Positions 22,250 to 32,640 of a stretch of DNA of 64,000 nucleotides are shown piece after piece. The notes under the pieces were generated by a model. It ran no database searches, was not told the DNA's origin, and saw only the letters and a list, made by a program, of their open reading frames with translations. Location of the stretch: contig VCMS01000012.1 in the NCBI GenBank assembly GCA_022539475.1, positions 124,001-188,000 of the forward strand, given 5' to 3'. The position numbers were made by a program, and so were the translations under genes. Numbering within the stretch: the first letter of the stretch is position 1; each line of letters begins with the position of its first letter. This DNA is from Gracilaria domingensis (taxonomy: Eukaryota > Rhodophyta > Florideophyceae > Gracilariales > Gracilariaceae).

Positions 22250-25200
22250 ATGAACGCCTCGCCGGTTTCACCCTCGCACCCCGCGCACGAGGCGCGACCC
22301 GCTGCGCACGCGCGCCCACGCGGCCGTGGTCGTGGTAGGGGTCGCGGCAGAGGTCGTGGGCGAGGAAGAGGCGCATACGCATCCGCTCGCGTCGTCAACG
22401 GTCATGCCTTGGTCTCGCCGTCGCCCGACGTGCAAAAAGTTAATTCCGATCCGTTGAACGCCACCAGCAGCATGCCATCGCCTCAACCTCCGTTACATTT
22501 GATCACGCTCGTCGATGCTCCTGTAAAGGAGAACGGAAACGTTAAATCAGAACCTGATTGCGCGATTCCAGTATCCACGCCACCGTCGAAGGATCCGTCT
22601 GTCAGTCTTTCGTCGCCTCCGCCAAAGCCCACCCCCATGCCGCCGGCTGTCACGCCGGCTCGAAAGCAGCGGCCTGACAGTAATCGCGCTCGCACCCCTC
22701 CGCCCACCATAAGCGTTGTTCAGAGCGATGCAAATCAGCTTTCGGTTAATGCGGAACATATCCCCGCGGAGATGTCCATTCCCGCCAATATTGCAACGCT
22801 AGTTGACCCCAGCGAACCGCTCGCGTCGCCTAAGACTGCGCAAACTGATGTCAACAAAGCCGTTGATCGCACTGTATCTCCTCGCTCTGCTGCTGGCGCG
22901 AGGCATGTGGTTACCATCATCGGCAAATCTGTTTCTATCAAGTCGGATTCTACTGTTCTAAACGTACCGAATGGAAACACGTCCGAAGAGAGGAACAGTG
23001 CTGGAAACGACACTGATGAAGTGAAGAAGAGCGACGATAGCAGAATGCCCAACGACAAGAACATACACGATGCGAAGAGCGTCGACACGAAAGACGATGA
23101 AAAGGAGACAGTCGACAATAAGGATGAAGACAGGAAGAACTATGAAAAGAAGACGAAGAGCCCTGAGGAAACGAACATCGACGGAGCACGCATCGACAAG
23201 AAGCGCGACAGCTTCGTAACCGCAGATGAGAGAGATATTCCTGAGGCAGATATTCCTAACGTCAATACACCTAACTCTGACACCGCTACCGCGAAGAGAG
23301 ACGACGCGGGCCTTGAATCTAACGGTGCATCCGTTATCAACCAAATGCCTCACTCTACAGCGCGGAACAGCACCGCCAAGAGCTCTGTGCAAAAGTTAAG
23401 CAGCTCTCCTCTTCAGACCACCGCGAATGTCGCCGTGCCAAGTGCACCGTCCGAGGCTAGTTCATCACAGGATCAGGAGACTCTGCCTATCGAACCAAAG
23501 ACGTCGCTGAAACAATCGAAGACAGCAAATCCTTCAATGCCAGAGAGTCTGCAAGAGCAACAAGAAGATCCTGTTATTGCTAAGTCTATTCATCCCAAAA
23601 GCACTGTTCGAGTTTCACAAAAGAGCAAAACACGTCCGGAATCGAAACGTCGCCAGATTCGCCATGCCTCAGCACCCTCTGAGGCCCCGCAAAAACAACA
23701 AGTTGAAGCGTCCTCTATTGAGCCTACCACTGAGACGCCATCACAGCAAGCAGGAACTGCTACATCTAGCTCTCCAGCCTCGCCTGCTTCTGAAGCAGAG
23801 AAGACCGACATGTCGCGACAGTCTAATAGAACCGCTCACGTACAGAGGGTTCTTCCCGCGTCTTCCGCCCCTTCTGAAAAAGCATCTACTCCTTTAGCAT
23901 CAGAGAGTATAAGTGCGTCATTTAACAGTCTGAACATTCATCCTCTTCTTAAAGAAGTTATTGCAAAGAAATTCGGCTATCAGAGTATGACTACCATACA
24001 GGAGCACACGATCCCTGTTGCTCTTACCCGATCGGATGTATTAGCCAGCGTGCGGTCCGCAGTAGGCAAGTCTTTGGCATTTCTTCTTCCGGCTTTGCAT
24101 CGTACAATAACTGAGCCACAGTCTGCGACTTCTGTTCTTGTCCTTGCTCCTACGAGGCCACTCGCTCGCCACATCATGTATACGACTCGTTCCCTTCTCT
24201 CGTTTTCGGATCAGTACTCGGTTCGCATGGCCTCTGGAGGGACAAGTGTGAAAATCGATTTGGAACTTATGGAGAAGAACAGCAACCCGACTGTAATGGT
24301 TGCCACCCCTGGGCGTCTGCTGGATCATCTTAGCAATGAATCTTCGGGCTTCAGGGAGGCGCTGAAGGATATCAAGGTGCTCGTACTGGATGAGGCAGAC
24401 CGCATCATGGAAACACCAATTGCAGAGGAAGTGAAAAAGATATTGGAGTACCTACCGTCGCCGGAACATCGTCAGACCATGATCTTTGCCTCAGAATTAA
24501 GTCGTGACTTTGAAGCCATTGCCGCACTAGCTCTCCGACCGACGTATAAATTTGTCGACTGCGTTAGCCAGCAGTTTGGTACGCAAAAGGTTGCCCAGTC
24601 ATTACTTGTAACACGGCTACAGGATCAATCAGCGGCACTTGGAGTTCTACTTATGCAATGCATGAAACTCTCAAACTATAAGATCGTGGTGTTCTTCACG
24701 ACAACGCGACAAACCCAGTTTCATGCTGAACTGTTCGAGGCGATGGGTCGCTCAGTGTTTGTTCTGCATTCGCGATTGTCTCCAGAAGAACGCGAAAATG
24801 TCTGTTCTGCATTCCAAGATCATCAGAACGGCATCCTCTTCACTTCGGACCAGGTCATGCCAAATCTTCGATTTGCACGTGTGTCAAGCGTAATTCAAGT
24901 TGGTGTGCCGGCCGATCGTTCGCAATACATACAGCGAATTGCAAGAACATCTCATGCTGAAAATGGAGGAAGTGCGGTGGTGCTACTGGCACCTTTTGAG
25001 AAGGATTACTTCAAGATGAAAACGGCTGGTCTTTCGATCCAGGAAATTCCGGAGCTCCCGAAGGATATGATGGTTGCCATGCAGCGTGCTGTTGAAGGTG
25101 CCGTTAAGAAGATTCCATCCTACTTCAAAGTGAATGGCTATCGTGCGTACTTGGGTTTTTATCATGCGAAAGCCGAAGTTCTCGGTAAGTCCCCAGAAGA

Positions 25201-25420
25201 AATGATAAAGATTGCGGCAGAGTGGGCTCTTCGAGTGGCCATGTTGTCAGAGATTCCGCCCATTACAAAGCGATCAGCAATGATGATGGGTATTGACGAG
25301 CAGCTTGTGAATGTAATACCCGATTATCACAGACGTGGTCGTGGCCGTGGCCGGGGGCGGGGAAGCATTCACAGGGGTCGCGGTGGATATCGTGGACAGA
25401 GTAAGGAAGACTCCATCTGA
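22250..25420 (+). CDS. DEAD-box helicase-like protein with degenerate motifs and RG-rich tails
   Basis: 1056 residues. Residues about 22-40 are an (RG)n tract, 50-550 are low-complexity Ser/Pro/Asp/Lys-rich, 555-930 form two RecA-like domains, and 1030-1050 are a second RG/RGG tract. Recognisable motifs are IQEHTIP (Q-motif region), PTRPLA (Ia), TPGRLLDHL (Ib), VLDEADRI (II, D714-D717) and YIQRIARTSHAENGG (VI). Motif I reads RSAVGKS (K607) instead of A-x-T-G-S-G-K-T. Motif III SAT is replaced by FAS. The motif V segment TSDQVMPNLRF lacks the ARGxD core. Motif VI has Gln and Ala for His and Gly. ATP hydrolysis and unwinding are therefore doubtful, although Lys and DEAD remain. Resembles MSS116-like helicases. 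An RNA-binding or scaffold role is inferred from the RG tails. The gene is intronless, with ATG at 22250. Confidence 0.88.
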   Translation: MNASPVSPSHPAHEARPAAHARPRGRGRGRGRGRGRGRGRGAYASARVVNGHALVSPSPDVQKVNSDPLNATSSMPSPQPPLHLITLVDAPVKENGNVKSEPDCAIPVSTPPSKDPSVSLSSPPPKPTPMPPAVTPARKQRPDSNRARTPPPTISVVQSDANQLSVNAEHIPAEMSIPANIATLVDPSEPLASPKTAQTDVNKAVDRTVSPRSAAGARHVVTIIGKSVSIKSDSTVLNVPNGNTSEERNSAGNDTDEVKKSDDSRMPNDKNIHDAKSVDTKDDEKETVDNKDEDRKNYEKKTKSPEETNIDGARIDKKRDSFVTADERDIPEADIPNVNTPNSDTATAKRDDAGLESNGASVINQMPHSTARNSTAKSSVQKLSSSPLQTTANVAVPSAPSEASSSQDQETLPIEPKTSLKQSKTANPSMPESLQEQQEDPVIAKSIHPKSTVRVSQKSKTRPESKRRQIRHASAPSEAPQKQQVEASSIEPTTETPSQQAGTATSSSPASPASEAEKTDMSRQSNRTAHVQRVLPASSAPSEKASTPLASESISASFNSLNIHPLLKEVIAKKFGYQSMTTIQEHTIPVALTRSDVLASVRSAVGKSLAFLLPALHRTITEPQSATSVLVLAPTRPLARHIMYTTRSLLSFSDQYSVRMASGGTSVKIDLELMEKNSNPTVMVATPGRLLDHLSNESSGFREALKDIKVLVLDEADRIMETPIAEEVKKILEYLPSPEHRQTMIFASELSRDFEAIAALALRPTYKFVDCVSQQFGTQKVAQSLLVTRLQDQSAALGVLLMQCMKLSNYKIVVFFTTTRQTQFHAELFEAMGRSVFVLHSRLSPEERENVCSAFQDHQNGILFTSDQVMPNLRFARVSSVIQVGVPADRSQYIQRIARTSHAENGGSAVVLLAPFEKDYFKMKTAGLSIQEIPELPKDMMVAMQRAVEGAVKKIPSYFKVNGYRAYLGFYHAKAEVLGKSPEEMIKIAAEWALRVAMLSEIPPITKRSAMMMGIDEQLVNVIPDYHRRGRGRGRGRGSIHRGRGGYRGQSKEDSI

Positions 25421-27039
25421 TGAGTACTCAAACCGTTCAGTTTGGGCAGTTGCAGGCGTGGACTCTTGTTTTCGAAACTGTTACTGATCGTACCTTTTTA
25501 CCTTGTTGACATCTTTCACTCTAGCTAGACTCATAGATCCTGTCCTTAACTTGTACAGCTTTTTTTCATGGTGAGCGTAAAACTGGTTCTGCTCTGCTGT
25601 GATTCGTCTTCGCTTCCCTTGTCGCTCCGAATGTACGAAGTCTAAAGCTCTGAACGAAATGGAATTCTGTGAGCGGCACGTAGATAGGAGCATGCAAGCT
25701 CGTGTATTGTGGGGCTCTTACGTGTCCAGTTGATGAGATGCGTGAAGACTTAGGAAGGAAACCTGACGCAATCGAGTTCCTCGTTATGCCCTGTATTCAA
25801 TATTGTGGAAACCGAAGGATCCGTTGTTCAGTGTTTCCCTATGATCGATGTTTTGAAGGTACAGTACTGTTTTGAGACTTCAGGTCGGTTCATCTGCCAA
25901 AACATGGATTTTGACGAGCGTTGATGTGCAGAAGTTTAGAGAAGGCGGCCGACGAGTGTCAGGGCTCTCACGAGACAACTACTTGGAATTGTTCGATGGG
26001 TACCGAATAATCTTGTACGTCATGTGGGACTTCGTCAAAAGATTGTGTGGAAACCTTTCCACCGTCCCTGTTCTCACTTTTTGCTTGTTCTCATCAGGGT
26101 ATGTTTTACAACAGAGAGAACCATGAGGCTGTGTGTCACAACGTCGGGAGAAGTGGTATGCTTTGTAGCAGCCCGCTGTTTTTTTATTGAGATGGATGAG
26201 TTTGTAAACTTAATCTTCACCTTTTTGTACACAGTATCGGATAGAATTTCGAGCTGGGCGGAACTATTCTTGTAGATGAACTACAAGCTACAGACGGCCA
26301 GACACCGCAATCAACTCTTGTTTCTAAAACTTGTTCCTAAGTGAATCGCTTTGCCAAGTGGGGTCTGAAACAAAGAAGGTCAACTGTCAAAACGATCGTA
26401 TAACGTACCGAAGCACGTCCCATCTAGAACCAGATATGGTCCATATTCATCTATTTATCATTGCATTTGGCCACTGAGAATTCACAAAAAGAACGGATCA
26501 AGGAAAGATATGCAAGCGGTTGATAGAATGTGGATCAGGTACCCGTAATCGTCGATAACCTTACAAGGTGCACTAACAGTACACGTAGACTTCATTCCAT
26601 ACGAAGTTGGAACAAGCATGCAGTCCAGCATAGGGATGAATGATGCATCATCTCTCGCTTTGGTATCGTGTTGGTACTGGACACGTTCGGGACGAGTAGC
26701 TTGAAAACCTCACGCCTCTGGTCCAGAATAGCTCTCTCGCAACTTAATACCCTAACAAAATAATGTTTGGATAGAACAAGCGAGGTACTCTCGTCAATGC
26801 AAATAAACGACTTCGCTCCTTCAGTAGCAATTGCAGAACATTTGCACCACATTACTCCTGTTGGGTGTCATTTTGCATTATAGCCTAGATAGCTCTCGAT
26901 ATTTACGAGCTCGTCCAAAATCGCGTGAGATATCAGGTGTAGAAAGCTCTAACGTCTTGCAGGGTCTCTTCGGCGCAGTCTTTCGTCTTCGGGCTATCTC
27001 CAGTCGCCAAACTATTGTTTCACTCTCACCCTCTAGTAC
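25421..27039. other. Intergenic region between the helicase-like and RING genes
   Basis: 1.6 kb without a supported gene. It includes the 3' flank of the helicase-like gene and the promoter of the RING gene. Frames up to 91 codons show no domain. Confidence 0.5.
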
Positions 27040-27558
27040 ATGGCGTCAGTCTCCTACGGAAGCCCAGGATCCTCCGATGACGATACCCTCACAAGCCTTT
27101 GTATAAATCGAATATGTATTGGGTTGCGAACACAAGATGAAGATGCATCAACCTCATACGTCTTCACGTTATGTCTCCTGGTGCTCGTGGCTTTCATTCT
27201 GTGCTGCTTCATTGTAGTCTTGACATACTCACTCGTACAAATACTGCTCGAAACTCTCCCGCCACATAGAGAAACTCCAAATCCATCTTTTTCCATGTAC
27301 AAAACACTGTCCCAAATATCACCGCTGCATGTGTGTTCGAAAGGGGCACAGACCTCCTGTGCGATATGTTTGGAATGCGTAAGTTTTGGAAGTATCGCAC
27401 GACAGCTGCCATGCAAGCATGCATTTCACGCAGAATGCATCGATCAATGGTTTCTCCGTCGTGCAAAATTGCTGCGATGTCCACTGTGCTTGACACCTTT
27501 GCCGAGCAAATATGATGGAGGCCAAAGCATGGTTACAATGGCAGTTTCATGTCTCTGA
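27040..27558 (+). CDS. Membrane-anchored RING-H2 finger protein (probable E3 ubiquitin ligase)
   Basis: 172 residues with one transmembrane helix at about 40-70 (YVFTLCLLVLVAFILCCFIV) and a C-terminal RING-H2 finger at about 109-151. The finger reads CAICLECVSF...LPCKHAFHAECIDQWF...CPLC, so all eight zinc ligands (C3H2C3) and the Trp after the His pair are present. The layout of an N-terminal membrane segment followed by RING-H2 matches the plant ATL class, although the ATL GLD motif is not evident. Substrate and compartment are unknown. The ATG at 27040 is in frame with the whole domain. The stop at 27558 is three bases from the stop of the convergent SmpB gene, so the two transcripts must overlap at their 3' ends. 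Confidence 0.85.
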   Translation: MASVSYGSPGSSDDDTLTSLCINRICIGLRTQDEDASTSYVFTLCLLVLVAFILCCFIVVLTYSLVQILLETLPPHRETPNPSFSMYKTLSQISPLHVCSKGAQTSCAICLECVSFGSIARQLPCKHAFHAECIDQWFLRRAKLLRCPLCLTPLPSKYDGGQSMVTMAVSCL

Positions 27559-27561
27559 TTT

Positions 27562-28179
27562 TCATATGCCTCGAACGACAATCTTCTCAATACGTCTCAT
27601 TTCGCGCTGGTCATCCCTCTTTTTGATATCTTCGCGTCGATCTCTTTCATCCTTACCCCTTGCCAATGCGATTTCAACCTTGACGAATCTGTTAGTGAAG
27701 TATAAACGAGTGGGTACCAAAGTAAGCCCTTTCTCTGCCACTTTGCTTCCAAGCTTTCGAATTTCACGTTTATGCAGCAGTAGTTTCTTCTCACGCAGCG
27801 GCTCATGGTTGAACTTTTCCGTGGCAAACGGATAGTGTGAGATTCGCAAATTCTTTATGTACAACTCGCCGTTACGAACTATCGCGTAGCTGTCGCGAAG
27901 ATGGGCCTGTCCTAATCGCACAGACTTGACTTCGGTTCCCAGCAGTTGTATGCCACACTCGTGCTTCTCAAGAAACTCGTACCTGGACCTTGCGATGCGA
28001 TTCTCGACTGAAGGGCTGTAGTTCCTCGGACGCTTGGACTTTGCCATAAGAGGCGGAAAGCGGTGGGGCCGCACGGGTGTTACCGAACATGTCTTTGAGA
28101 GCTTGCGTGCTGGCAAGAAAATAGAGGATCTAAACGAAGGGGGAGAAAGAAACAGGAGATGGGCTGAGGAGGGACCCAT
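27562..28179 (-). CDS. smpB: SsrA-binding protein SmpB, probably plastid-targeted
   Basis: 205 residues. SmpB binds tmRNA and, with it, rescues stalled bacterial-type ribosomes and tags the nascent peptide for degradation. The mature domain starts near the MAKSKRPRN segment and has all the family blocks: HECGIQLLGTEVKSVRLGQA, LRDSYAIVRNGELYI, LLLHKREIRKL and the C-terminal KKRDDQREMRRIEK. The first about 45 residues are Ser/Pro/Arg-rich without acidic residues, as in a plastid transit peptide. The frame is open further upstream only to a TTG, so the ATG at 28177-28179 is the start. Red-algal plastid genomes are known to carry ssrA, so the protein is inferred to act there; mitochondrial targeting is less likely. 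The neighbouring RING gene is convergent and almost abuts it. Confidence 0.95.
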   Translation of the reverse strand: MGPSSAHLLFLSPPSFRSSIFLPARKLSKTCSVTPVRPHRFPPLMAKSKRPRNYSPSVENRIARSRYEFLEKHECGIQLLGTEVKSVRLGQAHLRDSYAIVRNGELYIKNLRISHYPFATEKFNHEPLREKKLLLHKREIRKLGSKVAEKGLTLVPTRLYFTNRFVKVEIALARGKDERDRREDIKKRDDQREMRRIEKIVVRGI

Positions 28180-30051
28180 GATTGAATGATCCGTCTGACA
28201 GACTGGGAGATCAACTGATGGCGTGGTTGACAAAGCATTTCGAATGAATTAGACACGAACGAGGAGGTTGGAAGTTGCAAGTTGGAACCGTGCACACAGC
28301 GTGGCACACAGGTAACAATTCACATGTGCAACTGGTGCAACAGCATGAACTACACGTACCTGTACTGTGGGCACAAAATATTTTGAATGCTTTGTACTGG
28401 GACGAAGGGTATAAAACTTGTAGTTGGCGGAGGGCATTGTGGTCGTCGATGTCATCGCAGACGAAAAACAATGACGACAATGTTAGCCAAAGGCATATCT
28501 CTGGGGCTTTCTAGCAGTGCGTCTTGCGTGCGTGAAATGGTGCTTCTCGGATGTGGCTGAGCCACAGTGGCTCCATTCGATTTACTGTGCGCCCGATTAC
28601 CAGGTTTAAGGTTATAAGGCTAGCCCTCGAGGGCTACACTGAGAGCCCAGTTACAGGGGCAGCCGGGACCGGAGGCTTTTTTGGTTTGTGAAGATGGCGA
28701 ACATGCGGAATGAATTGGAGTGAAGCACATGCATATCTGTTTTCGAGATTCGTGAGATATATAGCTACCGGCGCTGTGATTCAGACGCAGCGGAGAGGCC
28801 TCCAGGCGCGGTGGGCGAGTGCCACGCGCGGTGTGGAAGGCAGTCACGGGGGAGACCGGGCGTGGTGGAGACATGACGCAGGGTGATGCCAAGGCAATGT
28901 GGGCCACGAAGATCAAGACGGGGTATCCTTCCTACCGTCAAAGGTAGTGGAAGCTCGGCACGATTGGCACAAGGCGCGGCTGCAAAATCTGCCAGAAAGG
29001 CAGCTTGCAACGCGAAATGAGAGCGTGCGCCAACAGGCGGCGCTGATTGGGCACACAGCGCGATATTTATTTCGAACCGACGCGGCAAACGAAACCGCTG
29101 CGCTGTGCAAGCAACGCGCGGAGATTACGCCGCCGGGGCCGCGCCCCGATCGGGGCACGGCCGCGCCGGCGCTCAGGCGCAGATGTATGAGCGCCGTTGA
29201 CGCGCTGCGAAACGTCGCGCGCTGATTGGGCGCGCATTTGACGCGTGATAGCGGAAGATCGCGGCTACGTCCAACGCGATTGGCGCGCGGCGACGAATCA
29301 CATATCTGCCAGGCGTCTGCAAAATGCATGCTATCCTGCTACAGTGCGCGCCGCTGCGCCCTCTTCGCGCGCACGTGTGCGGCGTGGGCGCGTTCGTGTG
29401 CGCGCCGCACGAATCCGCGCGGCGCGCGGCGCGTGCCTGACCAGCCAGGTGGCGCAAATCGCGCCCCGTAACTGGTAACGCGCGTCAAGCACGCATGCAT
29501 TCCGCAGCCCCGCGTACCGCCCCGATGTCATTCGGCCGCGCCCCTATGGCACCCTCGCTATTAAACCCTATTGACGTCGGCGCCCGCCGTCGCGCACGCT
29601 AAAGCGCCGCGGAAAGCTGCTGTTTCCGCTCGCAGCGCCGCTTTTCGGTAAACCCATCCTCCTCTCTCCCCCGCCCCCCCCCTCCCCCCGAACCCCCGCC
29701 GGAGCCGCTCGCCTCCACGCCCGCTGCGTGCCGAGCGCGCGTCCGCCCTCCGCCCTCCCCGCCCTCGCTCCACTCGTCCTGTTGCACAACTCGCGTAGCG
29801 TTGCGCCTCGCCCCCGTGCACGCCGTGTGCAAACGGCGCCGCTCTCCCCCCTCGCGTTGCTGTGCCCCGCTACCGTCACATGACGCCCGTCGCGTCTTCG
29901 TCTCGTCACCTTATTTCGCTTCGTCGCGCCCTCCATCCTTCGCACCACCCACACTCTTCCCCACCTCTTCCCCTCCCTCACCTCCTTCTGTCCGTCGCCG
30001 CTTCCTCTACGTCCACCTCCCCATCCGCCCTCCCCGCCCACGCTACGCGCC
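28180..30051. promoter_or_regulatory. CpG-rich divergent promoter region with CCAAT boxes (SmpB / Mei2-like)
   Basis: About 1.9 kb between the starts of SmpB (-) and the Mei2-like gene (+). From 28750 to 30050 the DNA is very CG-rich with many CGCG and GCGC. ATTGG (inverted CCAAT, the NF-Y site) occurs near 28969, 29046, 29225 and 29279. Two of these share a longer core, GCTGATTGGGC (29042-29052 and 29221-29231), which also occurs inverted in another divergent promoter at 42786-42800. The long minus-strand Gly/Arg frames at 29561-30095 are composition artefacts. Confidence 0.6.
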
Positions 30052-32640
30052 ATGGTCGACCAGTGGCCCTCGCGCGTAGCCGCCCCCACCACCATCGTTC
30101 ACGACGACCCTCAAGGAGTCGCCGGAATCGCCGCGCTCTCGCCGCAGTTCGACCTTGCCGTCTCGCCCGCCCGTCGTTCCGTGCCGCCCATCGGTTCTCT
30201 CAGTCCTCAACGTGCCTTCCTGAGTTCCTTCTCTTCGCCGCAAAAGCACTCCCACCACCCATTCGTTCAAAATCCTTTCTCGCAGATCACTCCGCCCCCG
30301 CCACACCCCTTGCCTGCCGCTGATTTGCTTGCGGAGGGTACACATTCCGCCGAGCTCCTTTCTGCAGCCGCTACGCTGCTCGATGACCCTTCTAATCCGC
30401 CCACTCCCGATTTCGACCTTTTCGGAATCGCAAAGCTTGACTTAGGTCCGTCCGTCAAACCGGCTGTGTCGTCACCTTCCAACCTCATCACTCCGTTCCA
30501 TTCCACAGCTTTCGACCTTCCGTTTTCCACGTCACCGCCGCCCACTTCGTACCCCATTGCCCCACAGTCCGCTCCGCCGCCTTCTACCTCTCCGCGTCGC
30601 GATGCTGCTCATCCAACACGCTGCGTGCAGCTGCGCAACATTCCACCGGGCATTGATGATGATGATATTCGTCGAGTTCTCACCAAGTTTGGTCCGCTGC
30701 GCGACTTAGGCGCTCAGCAACGTTCGCGCGGTGGCCACGGATCTGTGTTGGCTACATACTACGATCTGCGCCATGCGCGAGCGGCTGTGCGTGCTTTGGA
30801 CTCATCTGTACACTTTGGAAGATGTTTGGATGCTCGATTTCAGTGTCCGATCGACTTACGTTCGTCGTCTCCTGTGGCTCCAAACGCCCAGAGTTCTGCA
30901 CCGTGTGCAAATCAGGGTACTCTCGTTGTGTTCAACCTAGACTGTTCCACTTCTGCGGAGGACATTCGTTCCTTATTTAGCTCTGTTGGAGACGTCAAGG
31001 AGATTCGCGCCACCCCAAATAAGAAGCATCATAAGTTTGTCGAGTTCTATGATGTGCGTGATGCTGAGCGTGCCATGCATTTGCTCAACAAGACTGAAGT
31101 TGCTGGAAAACGCATCAAGATCGAAATTTCGAGGCCGGGAGGTAGAGCTGCCAACATGTCACGCACAGCCACCCATCAGTCTTCCAAGATACATGCGAAC
31201 GCGAACAACACCGCTAGCAGCAATGCGAATGGCTTAATGCATCGATCAAGGAGTCATTTCAGCAATGCACCGCAATCTCATCTCGATGCTGATTCTTTTC
31301 GCGCCTCTCCTCGGCACGGGATGGGTACTTCGTCTCCAGTACTGCAAGCGTCGCCGATGCGCACATCGTCCCCATTTAATCACCATCGCATCCCCACGAC
31401 TCAAGCTCCTCCGTTTGCCATTCCTTCCCCGGAGGTATCCTTTGACATTCCTTCTTTTGACGCCGCCAGTCCTTTGAGTCCCCGTATGAGATCGATGCTA
31501 ACCCCATCTGGGTTCGATGCTACGAATGCATTAGCGGGTTCTTTGGAGAAGACTTTTGTTGCCTCACGTTCTGTGGATGGTATTGAAGTTCCAGTGTTGC
31601 ATGGTTTGGATTCTATTCCAGAGTCTCGACCCTACCAGGCTATGTACTCTTCTGAACATCCGGAGCTCTCTCGCGTTGCGGGCAAGGTCGTGCATCCACC
31701 GGCCTCTCAAAAGCCAGTTCGAGATACATACATGCAAGCGCTATACCACTCCCCACCGTGTGTTGAGGACTCGCGATCAGGAGTGATATCGCCACCGATT
31801 GATTCTGCCGCGGTTCGTAGTCAGTACGGGGCGATTGGCGCTGGAAATGGAGCTCAGCGGAACAATTCGTCGGATATGGAAGCTTCATCGGCGTTCCACC
31901 AACCATCTTACGCGGACACTATCGTTGCGAACACAGGCATGCGTTCTAATGCGAACAACGCCAACCCAAGTGCACATGCTTCACGGAAGATTGGAAATGG
32001 TTCCGGTGGCGAGCGCCCGACGAATGCTTCACACCGTCATTCGAACTCATCCAAGTCCAACTCGCACGCAAACGGCCATGGTCGAACATATGTCAATCAT
32101 CATCAGGTGAACTCGAAGTATGTTTTGGACATTGGCAAAGTGCGCTCGGGAGATGAGATGAGAACCGCTTTGATGATCCGAAACATTCCAAACAAATACA
32201 ACCAAAAGATGCTCCTTAGCACCCTGGAGGATGAGCACAAGGGTCATTTTGACTTTATTTACCTCCCTATTGACTTCAAGAACAAGTGCAACGTTGGCTA
32301 TGCATTCATTAACTTTACGAAGCCGGAGTACATTGAGCCATTTTACAATGCATTTCATGGAAAGAAATGGGGTCGTTTCAATTCGGAGAAGGTATGCGAG
32401 ATTACTTTTGCGCGGATTCAGGGCCGGCAACAGCTTATTGCCCATTTTCAAAACTCAAGCTTGCTCCTTGAAGATCCGAAATGTCGGCCTGTTATCTTCG
32501 ATTCCTCTGGGCGACAGGAGGAGTTTCCAATCGGTTCACATGTGAGGACTAGACGTGGTCCATCTAGTCGAGACGCTTCTCATCGTTCATGTGACGGAAC
32601 ACCACCGTTCTCACCGACCAAACATCGTGGACGTAGCTGA
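30052..32640 (+). CDS. Mei2-like RNA-binding protein with three RRMs
   Basis: 862 residues. RRM1 lies at about 190-265 (VQLRNIPPGIDDDDIRRVL), RRM2 at about 289-360 (TLVVFNLDCSTSAEDIRSLF) and the diagnostic C-terminal Mei2 RRM at about 704-800. The last carries TALMIRNIPNKYNQKMLL, FDFIYLPIDFKNKCNVGYAF and the extension WGRFNSEKVCEITFARIQG. Mei2 controls meiotic entry in fission yeast, and plant AML/TEL proteins act in meristem and meiosis. The role here is inferred to be post-transcriptional regulation. The N-terminal 185 residues and the linker at 370-700 are Ser/Pro/Asn-rich and disordered. The sequence between RRM2 and RRM3 is typical of AML-type architecture. The gene is intronless. The ATG at 30052 follows a pyrimidine-rich leader. 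Confidence 0.95.
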   Translation: MVDQWPSRVAAPTTIVHDDPQGVAGIAALSPQFDLAVSPARRSVPPIGSLSPQRAFLSSFSSPQKHSHHPFVQNPFSQITPPPPHPLPAADLLAEGTHSAELLSAAATLLDDPSNPPTPDFDLFGIAKLDLGPSVKPAVSSPSNLITPFHSTAFDLPFSTSPPPTSYPIAPQSAPPPSTSPRRDAAHPTRCVQLRNIPPGIDDDDIRRVLTKFGPLRDLGAQQRSRGGHGSVLATYYDLRHARAAVRALDSSVHFGRCLDARFQCPIDLRSSSPVAPNAQSSAPCANQGTLVVFNLDCSTSAEDIRSLFSSVGDVKEIRATPNKKHHKFVEFYDVRDAERAMHLLNKTEVAGKRIKIEISRPGGRAANMSRTATHQSSKIHANANNTASSNANGLMHRSRSHFSNAPQSHLDADSFRASPRHGMGTSSPVLQASPMRTSSPFNHHRIPTTQAPPFAIPSPEVSFDIPSFDAASPLSPRMRSMLTPSGFDATNALAGSLEKTFVASRSVDGIEVPVLHGLDSIPESRPYQAMYSSEHPELSRVAGKVVHPPASQKPVRDTYMQALYHSPPCVEDSRSGVISPPIDSAAVRSQYGAIGAGNGAQRNNSSDMEASSAFHQPSYADTIVANTGMRSNANNANPSAHASRKIGNGSGGERPTNASHRHSNSSKSNSHANGHGRTYVNHHQVNSKYVLDIGKVRSGDEMRTALMIRNIPNKYNQKMLLSTLEDEHKGHFDFIYLPIDFKNKCNVGYAFINFTKPEYIEPFYNAFHGKKWGRFNSEKVCEITFARIQGRQQLIAHFQNSSLLLEDPKCRPVIFDSSGRQEEFPIGSHVRTRRGPSSRDASHRSCDGTPPFSPTKHRGRS

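Noticed and set aside
21847..22338. Plus- and minus-strand Arg/Ala-rich frames of 90-163 codons upstream of the helicase-like gene
   Set aside because: They overlap each other in several phases in CpG-rich DNA, which lowers stop-codon frequency. No domains.
29561..30095. 175-codon Gly/Arg-rich minus-strand frame
   Set aside because: Composition artefact of the GC-rich leader of the Mei2-like gene; low complexity and no conserved motif.
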